Shown here one piece after another: positions 6,901-10,680 of a DNA stretch of 10,680 nucleotides. The position numbers and the translations under genes are program-made. Position 1 is the stretch's first letter. Each line of letters opens with the position of its first letter. The stretch is from Phoronis ovalis (taxonomy: Eukaryota > Phoronida > Phoronidae). The stretch is from NCBI GenBank assembly GCA_028565635.1, contig JAOXYB010078721.1, forward strand, positions 1 to 10,680, given 5' to 3'. Below the pieces are notes generated by a model, which did no database searches, was not told the DNA's origin, and saw only the letters and a program-made list of their open reading frames with translations.

Positions 6901-9679
6901 AAACATCTAAGCAATGCTCCCTGTGGATCACGGTGTATATCATTATATTATATTTAACATTCCATTTTTCAGGAAGGCAAGCAGGCATCTTTAGCAGCTG
7001 ATTTCTCAATTAACCAGTTCAGTTATATTGGACGTCTGCTTATGGTACATGGTCGCAATAGTTACAAACGTTCTGCATCTCTTAGTCAGTTTATTATTCA
7101 CCGAGGACTTATTATCACAACCATGCAAGCTGTTTTCTCGTCAATCTTCTATTTTGCATCAGTGTCACTTTTCCCTGGTTTCCTTATGGTTGGGTAAGTT
7201 ATGATGTTTTTCCCTTTGGAGTTGGAGACTTTTTTGTAAAATTGCATACTGCTATTATACCCAATAAGGCATGTCTGTTTGTGGTCCGACTAATTGGTTA
7301 GTACGGCAGTATGTAACTTCAACCACAAAAGAATCCACTAATTAAAAGTGAAGTATTTTAGAATGCTTTGTGCAAATTGATAAAGATTTTTTCATTGCTG
7401 TTTATACATATTTTAAGACTTTGCCATATATATAGCATTGGGGTAGATGGAAAACCATGACCATAGTGTGTGGTGCATCTTGTCAGAGTATCATACTTGG
7501 TCATGTTTTTAAGGCCACGAATCAGATGTGCTTTGCCATATGCATATAAATCTGTCATGCAGTGTTGACACTATCTGCATGCAGTGTTTAGAAAAAAAAT
7601 ACAGGCGCTCAGGATCATGTCATATTTTGAACGTAATAAAACACTCTTTTTTGATGAAGTCGTATACAATAACGTTTGCCACATTTGACCAACATAAAAG
7701 AATCGGCTTTTCTTTCTCCATAGTTACAGTTGTTGCAATTTGTTCTGACAGTATTTTTGTTATATTGCAGCCACATTTACAGCAACACATTTAAAATGTG
7801 CATCTTATTTCTCTTTACAGATATGCCACAATCTACACCATGTTTCCTGTGTTTTCTTTGGTTCTTGATAAAGATGTAACCCCGGAGATTGCCTTAACGT
7901 ACCCCGAGTTATATAAAGAACTCATGAAGGTATTCAGATCTAAGATGGCTTGCTATTTTTGTCTCGCCTGCAAAACACAATGCGAGACATACATATCACT
8001 CTTTTGGCAGTGTAGGTGTCGGTGACGGTGTCGTGGGGATTAACATTTTGTCATAAGCGTCTTGTCCTACACCACGTGCAGGAGCACTGTGACACGTGGC
8101 ATATCGTTGAGATGTAACTTGAGGATGCATAATCCTGAATCAAAATTTTAATCATTTCGAATATGGCTATTTTTTACTATGCCGCAGGCGAGTCATGATT
8201 CCTAGGAAATTTATGTTGTTTTTTAATTAGCTAATTTAGTAATCTCCTGATGAGAAAGAACATGAAATATGAAATTAAACTTATTTAGTACATCACTAGA
8301 TTGGATTCCATACCGACACTCGCATCTTACTAAGTGAACTCATTTTATAATGCATAGAATTAGTAACTAGTTTAATACTGAAGTTAGCTAATAACATTGT
8401 TTTATTCCAGGGACGTTCCTTATCATTCAAGACATTCTTCCTGTGGGTACTTATAAGTATATATCAAGGTAAGAATGTAAAGTAGTATTAGGAAAATATA
8501 TTGTAACTTAAGTACAGTTTTTGCATCTGCCCACCAAATTTTGGTTATATACGTAGAGTACTTTAACTCAGTGTTTGCAGTGTAAAGATACTATTATTTG
8601 TTGCAATATTTTGGTGCACAAGTTTCTTGTCATGTTCAGAACTATACTTTGTCATAGTTGTGCATACTTCAAGCCACATTTGTTTTCACACCTCCTGCAA
8701 ACTTATTATTTATTTCCAGGTGGCATTATAATGTATGGAGCATTGCTGTTATTTGATCAAGAATTTATCCATGTTGTGGATATTACATTTACTGCGCTCA
8801 TTCTGACGGAGTTAATAATGGTTGCCTTGACAATCAGAACGTGGCATTTCTTGATGATTATTGCTGAAGTCTTCAGTTTAGCTGCATACATTGTCTCATT
8901 AGTGCTTCTCAGGAACTACTTTGGTGAGTAATGTAATAAAGTTTCATCCCATTTAGCTTGATTGATAACGAGTTTGACTTGCATTCCGGAGATCCCGAGT
9001 TCAATTCTGACTCTGCACTGAAAGTTCTTGTTGGGCAGCAAATACAATACTATTAAATGGGCACCATCTTGGTTTACTTGGCCATAAAATGAGCACCCGC
9101 TAGGATGTTGCCAAAATTGTAAATTTGTTCAGTGTATAGTGCATTGAACACATCAGTTTATTATTGTTTTTAAATACAAACACAATAACTGATTCAATTT
9201 TTAAAAAACTGTTGTCAAACAATTATATTTATAATACTTAGTACAAATGTCATTTCAAGTTTTTGTGAAGTTTTTAAGGATTTAAAAATGTAACCGTCTT
9301 GAGGATGCCAGACACTACCCTATTGTAGTGTATTGAATACATATCAGTCAATACGTTTGTAAATGTTATGTATTCTACATGTAAGTATTACACTTGGTAC
9401 CACCGAAACTACTTAAAATGCCCACTTTTGAACTGGAAAAGTACTGACTACTTATTTTATAGTTCACACATAATTCATAATAATGATATACTAATGAACT
9501 TTGATATTATAAAAAAATTGTATTTATACTGTTTTTTTTCAGACGCAGAATTTCTAAAGACTTGGAATTTCATGTGGAAGGTTCTTGTCATTACGTCTGT
9601 CAGTTGCATTCCATTGTTTGTTTTAAAATATCTGAGGAAGAAGTTCTCTCCACCTAGTTACTCCAAATTGACACAGTAA
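822..9679 (+). CDS. ATP9A: ATP9A/B (Neo1/TAT-5) class P4 ATPase, C-terminal 832 residues, 18 exons
   Basis: Phospholipid-transporting P4-ATPase of the ATP9/Neo1 class, 5' partial. The coding exons are 822-902, 1373-1522, 1748-1837, 2233-2303, 2670-2892, 3181-3426, 3734-3895, 4113-4205, 4671-4754, 5055-5225, 5691-5879, 6051-6195, 6606-6670, 6973-7193, 7821-7929, 8411-8468, 8720-8923 and 9543-9679. All introns are GT-AG and the frame is unbroken to a TAA. Catalytic motifs are intact: DKTGT with acceptor Asp at residue 176 of this fragment, [19 protein letters not shown] and GDGGNDV, followed by M5-M10. The near colinearity with vertebrate ATP9A, including the C-terminal PPSYSKLT, identifies the class; 9A versus 9B is less certain. 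Known family biology: ATP9/Neo1/TAT-5 enzymes act in trans-Golgi and endosomal membranes and at the cell surface, need no CDC50 partner, work with MON2/DOPEY proteins, and affect phosphatidylethanolamine asymmetry, recycling and vesicle release. Transport activity here is inferred. About 215 N-terminal residues are outside the window. Confidence 0.96.
903..1372 (+). other. Intron 1 of window, 470 bp
   Basis: Runs from GTGAGT to an AG preceded by ten T residues. A short open frame over 1150-1338 has no recognisable protein and lacks splice context. Nothing else is seen. Confidence 0.8.
1373..1522 (+). CDS. ATP9A: ATP9 exon 2: actuator domain end ([17 protein letters not shown])
   Basis: Encodes 50 residues (28-77), beginning [17 protein letters not shown] and ending [23 protein letters not shown] and the [11 protein letters not shown] segment are characteristic of ATP9/Neo1, leading toward M3. 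The acceptor follows a run of ten T residues (AG at 1371-1372); the donor is GTAAGC at 1523. Phase 0 on both sides, 150 bp. Confidence 0.96.
1748..1837 (+). CDS. ATP9A: ATP9 exon 3: membrane segment M3
   Basis: Encodes 30 residues (78-107): a short amphipathic lead [13 protein letters not shown] followed by the hydrophobic M3 helix [17 protein letters not shown]. The acceptor is tttcag at 1742-1747 and the donor GTAGGC at 1838. Phase 0. The reading frame happens to stay open past the donor into the intron for 100 codons, up to a TGA at 2138-2140. Confidence 0.95.
2006..2279 (+). repeat. Approx. 55-bp tandem repeat of acceptor site plus start of exon 4 (about 5 copies)
   Basis: Four clear copies begin with catttcag or a close variant at 2061, 2115, 2170 and 2225, with periods of 54, 55 and 55 bp. 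A more degraded copy occupies about 2006-2060. The last copy is the genuine acceptor and first two thirds of exon 4. Each unit carries a 3' splice site followed by the GGxTTTxxxGGAxxxTGGTAT start of the exon. Copies 2 and 3 have TGA where the functional exon has TGG (Trp), and copy 3 has lost the acceptor AG (catttcaa). Divergence increases upstream, as expected for an old array preserved only where it is coding. Confidence 0.8.
2233..2303 (+). CDS. ATP9A: ATP9 exon 4: M4 entry, ends within the PLSL motif
   Basis: Encodes residues 108-130 plus two bases of Ser131: [13 protein letters not shown], then [11 protein letters not shown]. This aligns without gaps to vertebrate ATP9A between M3 and the M4 PISL motif. 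The acceptor is cattttag (AG at 2231-2232) and the donor GTGAGT at 2304. The exon has 71 bp, leaving phase 2, and the T at 2670 completes the Ser codon. The exon is the last unit of a 55-bp tandem array. The gate-motif residue is Leu (CTC, 2299-2301) where vertebrate ATP9A has Ile. Confidence 0.9.
2304..2669 (+). other. Intron 4, 366 bp
   Basis: AT-rich intron from GTGAGT to gatag, splitting the codon of Ser131. No repeat or gene seen. Confidence 0.8.
2670..2892 (+). CDS. ATP9A: ATP9 exon 5: end of M4 and phosphorylation site DKTGT
   Basis: Encodes the end of Ser131 to residue 205. Visible are LRINLDMGK, the stalk, the [17 protein letters not shown] segment and the P-type ATPase signature [11 protein letters not shown]. 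The acceptor aspartate is codon GAT at 2803-2805 (residue 176). It ends FSAETMDE. The acceptor is tttgatag before 2670; its polypyrimidine tract is poor. The donor is GTACGC at 2893. This aspartate is phosphorylated by ATP during the transport cycle in all P-type ATPases. Confidence 0.96.
3181..3426 (+). CDS. ATP9A: ATP9 exon 6: nucleotide-binding domain, first part
   Basis: Encodes 82 residues (206-287). A variable, Gln/Pro-rich linker ([16 protein letters not shown]) is followed by the conserved [21 protein letters not shown] and YQASSPDE. The linker position is also variable between vertebrate ATP9 proteins. The acceptor is ttctcttcag and the donor GTATAA at 3427. Phase 0. Confidence 0.96.
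3427..3733 (+). other. Intron 6, 307 bp
   Basis: AT-rich intron between the SSPDE and VALV codons, a phase 0 junction. Nothing further seen. Confidence 0.8.
3734..3895 (+). CDS. ATP9A: ATP9 exon 7: nucleotide-binding domain
   Basis: Encodes 54 residues (288-341): [17 protein letters not shown], then [19 protein letters not shown]. The last stretch is the P4-ATPase FPFxSExKRM nucleotide-binding motif. The acceptor is atatctag at 3726-3733 and the donor GTATGT at 3896. Phase 0. Confidence 0.97.
4113..4205 (+). CDS. ATP9A: ATP9 exon 8: KGAD nucleotide-binding motif
   Basis: Encodes 31 residues (342-372), [17 protein letters not shown] to WLEEE. YMKGAD contains the conserved lysine (residue 353) that contacts ATP in P-type ATPases. 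The acceptor is atatattttag and the donor GTAAGG at 4206. Phase 0. Confidence 0.97.
4206..4670 (+). other. Intron 8, 465 bp
   Basis: AT-rich intron from GTAAGG to attacag. No repeat, RNA gene or open frame of note. Confidence 0.8.
4671..4754 (+). CDS. ATP9A: ATP9 exon 9: nucleotide-binding domain, [13 protein letters not shown]
   Basis: Encodes 28 residues (373-400): [17 protein letters not shown] followed by [10 protein letters not shown]. The AxEGLRTL segment is conserved across P4-ATPases. The acceptor is ttcattacag and the donor GTAAGA at 4755. Phase 0. Confidence 0.97.
4755..5054 (+). other. Intron 9, 300 bp
   Basis: AT-rich intron from GTAAGA to tttttcacag. Nothing further seen. Confidence 0.8.
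5055..5225 (+). CDS. ATP9A: ATP9 exon 10: N to P domain return, [17 protein letters not shown]
   Basis: Encodes 57 residues (401-457), including [20 protein letters not shown] and LRNAGIK, which lead into the second half of the P domain. The acceptor is tttttcacag. The donor is AAG|GTTTGT at 5226, with T rather than A or G at intron position +3. It is still the only placement that keeps the conserved NAGIK/WMLTGDK junction in frame. Confidence 0.95.
5226..5690 (+). other. Intron 10, 465 bp
   Basis: Begins with the less common donor GTTTGT. The rest is AT-rich with T-runs and no recognisable element. Confidence 0.75.
5691..5879 (+). CDS. ATP9A: ATP9 exon 11: P domain TGDKLETA
   Basis: Encodes 63 residues (458-520): [19 protein letters not shown], then [30 protein letters not shown] and DSLQ. 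TGDK (residues 462-465) is the conserved P-domain motif around the phosphorylation pocket. The acceptor is atttttacag and the donor GTAATG at 5880. Phase 0. Confidence 0.97.
6051..6195 (+). CDS. ATP9A: ATP9 exon 12: P domain, [17 protein letters not shown]
   Basis: Encodes residues 521-568 plus the first base of Gly569. [20 protein letters not shown] is the P4-ATPase P-domain strand and helix before the Mg-binding loop. It ends TGKQTCAI. The acceptor is tccattgcag and the donor GTATGT at 6196. Phase 1. Confidence 0.97.
6196..6605 (+). other. Intron 12, 410 bp
   Basis: AT-rich phase 1 intron inside the Gly codon of GDGGND. An antisense open frame overlapping the preceding exon has no recognisable features and is taken as chance. 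Confidence 0.8.
6606..6670 (+). CDS. ATP9A: ATP9 exon 13: Mg-binding loop GDGGNDV
   Basis: Completes Gly569 and encodes residues 570-590: [21 protein letters not shown]. The GDGxND motif binds Mg2+ at the phosphorylation site. The acceptor is aatttcag at 6598-6605 and the donor GTTAGT at 6671. With 65 bp it is one of the smallest exons here, and both boundaries fit the frame (phase 1 in, phase 0 out). Confidence 0.97.
6671..6972 (+). other. Intron 13, 302 bp
   Basis: Contains a small perfect hairpin, ATTACC TCGT GGTAAT (6851-6866). Otherwise unremarkable. Confidence 0.75.
6973..7193 (+). CDS. ATP9A: ATP9 exon 14: hinge, M5 and start of M6
   Basis: Encodes residues 591-663 plus two bases of Gly664. 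It opens with [16 protein letters not shown], the P-domain exit, and [15 protein letters not shown]. Then come M5 (about residues 627-653, [17 protein letters not shown] onward) and the loop into M6 at PGFLMVG. The acceptor is ccatttttcag and the donor GTAAGT at 7194. Phase 2. Confidence 0.97.
7194..7820 (+). other. Intron 14, 627 bp, with a nested inverted-repeat structure
   Basis: CATACTGC (7245-7252) is complementary to GCAGTATG (7306-7313). Inside that pair sits a tight hairpin, CCG-ACTAA with TTAGT-a-CGG (7286-7306, loop TTGG). The rest of the intron holds T-rich sequence and a short open frame (7528-7794) with no recognisable protein. Confidence 0.6.
7821..7929 (+). CDS. ATP9A: ATP9 exon 15: M6 and M6-M7 loop
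   Basis: Completes Gly664 and encodes residues 665-700: [19 protein letters not shown], then [27 protein letters not shown] is almost invariant in ATP9 proteins. The acceptor is ctctttacag. The donor AAG|GTATTC at 7930 lacks the usual G at +5, and the first stem of a repeat element begins only about 30 bp downstream. Confidence 0.95.
7930..8410 (+). other. Intron 15, 481 bp
   Basis: Holds the inverted-end element at 7961-8194 and two CACGTG hexamers (8073-8078, 8093-8098). The remaining 8195-8410 is AT-rich without visible features. Confidence 0.75.
7961..8194. mobile_element. Probable non-autonomous element with 11-bp inverted ends in intron 15
   Basis: The left end GTCTCGCCTGC (7961-7971) is the inverted copy of GCAGGCGAGTC (8184-8194) at 10 of 11 positions. 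The left end also forms its own hairpin: TGTCTCGC (7960-7967) with GCGAGACA (7982-7989) around a 14-base loop. The interior has a GTC/GGT-rich segment (about 8013-8037) and differs in composition from the surrounding AT-rich intron. The arrangement resembles short elements common in bivalve genomes. I could not identify a target-site duplication, so the true ends are uncertain. No coding capacity. Confidence 0.5.
8411..8468 (+). CDS. ATP9A: ATP9 exon 16: M7 start
   Basis: Encodes residues 701-719 plus the first base of Gly720: [19 protein letters not shown]. This is the M7 entry helix. The acceptor is tttattccag and the donor GTAAGA at 8469. It has 58 bp and ends in phase 1. Confidence 0.96.
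8720..8923 (+). CDS. ATP9A: ATP9 exon 17: M7 to M9
   Basis: Encodes residues 720-787 plus the first base of residue 788. Hydrophobic helices are [10 protein letters not shown] (end of M7), [18 protein letters not shown] (M8) and [20 protein letters not shown] (M9), with the conserved TWHF turn between M8 and M9. The acceptor is ttatttccag and the donor GTGAGT at 8924. Phase 1 on both sides. Confidence 0.97.
8924..9542 (+). other. Intron 17, 619 bp
   Basis: Contains the SINE-like head near 8947-9020 and two abutting hairpins: ACACTAC/GTAGTGT (9312-9331) and GTATTGA/TCAATAC (9330-9354). It ends in a T-run acceptor. Confidence 0.75.
8947..9020 (+). repeat. Decayed tRNA-derived SINE head
   Basis: An A-box-like TTAGCTTGATTG (from about 8953) and a B-box-like GAGTTCAATTC (8997-9007) lie 44 bases apart. 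This is the spacing of the internal promoter boxes of a tRNA, whose B-box consensus is GGTTCGANTCC. The intervening ACTTGCATTCCGGAGATCCC resembles tRNA-derived SINE heads. Acceptor-stem pairing is not convincing, so this is a degenerate SINE copy rather than a working tRNA gene. The non-tRNA tail probably continues downstream, but its end cannot be set. Confidence 0.55.
9543..9679 (+). CDS. ATP9A: ATP9 exon 18: M10, C-terminal tail and stop
   Basis: Completes Asp788 and encodes residues 789-832, then TAA at 9677-9679. M10 is [19 protein letters not shown]. The basic tail [17 protein letters not shown] is nearly the same as the end of vertebrate ATP9A, so the stop looks genuine and the protein full length at this end. 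The acceptor follows a run of eight T residues (AG at 9541-9542). Confidence 0.97.
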
Positions 9680-10165
9680 TGTTGAAGTGGACCATAAGAA
9701 TTGTTTCAGCTTACGTAGATGAATATATGTGCAATATGATTTTTATGACAATACATTTATGGCAAATATAAAATTGGTTTTAAAAAGCTACTTTTTATTA
9801 TTTTTATTCCCACATATTATAGCACAGACCCTGCCAGCACATTGTAATATAAAAAATGTTTCCAAACTACTTGTCGGTATTGTATCTTGAGGGTTAATTA
9901 ATCCAATATTATGTATATGGCAGACCAGTATATATAACTGGACCAACTAGTACCAGCTAGATAAAAAAATATTAATATGGAAATACCCTTTACACATTTT
10001 AAGTCAGTATAAAACTTTATTCATATTTTGCACGTTTTTTCTGAGTTCTGTAAAAAAAAACGCTAAAAATAAGTTCCAGTTCGTACGTTGTACTAAACAT
10101 GGTCACATGATGATTTTGAGGCACGTGATGGAATTGTAGAAATAAAATACCGCATGAATAATCTG
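9680..10165 (+). other. ATP9 3' UTR (end inferred)
   Basis: AT-rich sequence after the TAA stop. The first canonical AATAAA is at 10141-10146, implying a UTR of about 480 bases. A variant AATATA at 9765-9770, followed by T-rich sequence, could give a much shorter form. A short palindrome CCAGT-ATATATA-ACTGG lies at 9925-9941. Confidence 0.55.
10141..10146 (+). terminator. Candidate polyadenylation signal AATAAA
   Basis: Canonical hexamer about 460 bases after the stop codon, followed by T-rich sequence (tattttatttt at about 10178-10190). No other canonical AATAAA was noticed between the stop and here. Confidence 0.5.
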
Positions 10166-10680
10166 GTCTATTAAAACATATTTTATTTTAAAACGGAGAT
10201 GCAGAACGTGCGAAAAAATTACTTATCACCATGAGTTGACATTACTGTAATAGCTTATAAGGTTTAACATATTAAAATCGTTATTAACCGCGGCTATTGA
10301 TCATTCTTACCGACAGGTTACAAACAGGAAGATGGAGAGGTGAAAAGCAAGTGCCGTTTTCTTAATCAAGTTTCTGACGTTAATAGTTTATGTCATGGAT
10401 GAAACCGAATTAATAGCTTTGGTAAGATAGGCATATGCATGTCAAGTTAGCGCGTTTTTGATTTTGTTTATTGGTTTTCGCCCTACTGATTGGTCGAGCT
10501 TTCAATTTCATTCCTTCAAACAAACTGAACTTGTCATAAGCCGGGTCTTCAACTTCTTACACATTTTATTGTCATGGGAGTGATGCGTCTGGAATAATCG
10601 TCTTCTTTGCTTAAAAGATTAACATGATTATTAAATTAAATAGCCCAAGGGACACTGAACACATCAGTTATTATTTTCTT
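10166..10680. other. Intergenic region after ATP9, possibly the 5' flank of another gene
   Basis: No long open frame. Base composition from about 10285 on is somewhat richer in CpG than the introns (aaccgcgg, tagcgcg, tcgccc, gtcgag). A tiny open frame ending at a GTAAGA donor and a pair of CCAAT boxes are present, but no gene can be established. Confidence 0.5.
10470..10493 (-). promoter_or_regulatory. Possible promoter motifs: two CCAAT boxes flanking an E2F-like site
   Basis: Read on the minus strand there are two CCAAT boxes (10489-10493 and 10470-10474, 19 bases apart), with GGGCGAAAA (10475-10483), close to an E2F site, between them. A GTAAGA donor-like hexamer lies downstream on the same strand (10305-10310). 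Motifs this short arise by chance, so this is a weak suggestion of a minus-strand or bidirectional promoter. Confidence 0.25.

Noticed and set aside
7286-7330. tRNA gene suggested by the D-arm-like TAATTGGTTAGTACGG
   Set aside because: No B box at the required distance and no acceptor stem or anticodon arm.
7528-7794. 88-codon open frame in intron 14
   Set aside because: Lies wholly within an intron, low-complexity composition with no motif; the adjoining ATP9 exons splice cleanly around it.
8947-9020. Functional tRNA gene
   Set aside because: A and B boxes are both degenerate and the acceptor and TpsiC stems do not pair; a decayed SINE head fits better.
104-9300. 12-base match TGTAACCGTCTT at 104-115 and 9289-9300
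   Set aside because: Several exact 12-mer repeats are expected by chance in a window this long; flanks do not align.
9145-10669. 14-base match TGAACACATCAGTT at 9145-9158 and 10656-10669
   Set aside because: In AT-rich sequence of this length about one such match is expected by chance, and similarity ends after a few more bases.
1-10680. Bacterial-type features: operons, CRISPR array, defence or phage genes
   Set aside because: The only coding content is a spliced animal P4-ATPase; there are no regularly spaced identical repeats with unique spacers.

Overview
This is a stretch of eukaryotic, metazoan nuclear DNA. It is AT-rich, with spliced coding exons separated by short introns (about 100 to 630 bp). 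It contains one recognisable gene on the + strand, running from exons upstream of the window to a stop codon at 9677-9679. The gene is the animal class II P4-ATPase ATP9A/ATP9B, orthologous to yeast Neo1 and worm TAT-5. Eighteen coding exons can be placed with consensus splice sites and an unbroken reading frame. They encode the C-terminal 832 residues of a protein that is about 1,050 residues long in vertebrates. The N-terminus, M1-M2 and most of the actuator domain, including its DGET loop, lie before position 1.

The dispersed repeats suggest an invertebrate, most likely a mollusc such as a bivalve. This is a judgement from general resemblance of the repeats and the intron size, not from a database match. 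The repeats are a TGACCT-rich element with a purine tract and terminal hairpin (1-227), an element with 11-bp inverted ends (about 7961-8194), and a decayed tRNA-derived SINE (about 8947-9020).

Layout: 1-821 is an intron starting with the first repeat. 822-2303 encodes the distal actuator domain, M3 and the start of M4. 2670-6670 encodes the phosphorylation and nucleotide-binding domains (DKTGT, KGAD, TGDK and GDGGND are all present). 6973-9679 encodes M5-M10 and the short tail. The 3' UTR follows, with a likely AATAAA signal at 10141. 10166-10680 is intergenic and may hold a CCAAT-box promoter or a tiny first exon of a neighbouring gene, on weak evidence.

The least ordinary feature is in intron 3. 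The acceptor site and first half of the exon encoding M4 are repeated about five times in a roughly 55-bp tandem array. Two upstream copies keep usable AG acceptors that lead directly into a stop codon, which suggests a built-in unproductive splice choice. I found no new multi-gene system; apart from this array the window looks like an ordinary conserved animal gene with repeats in its introns.
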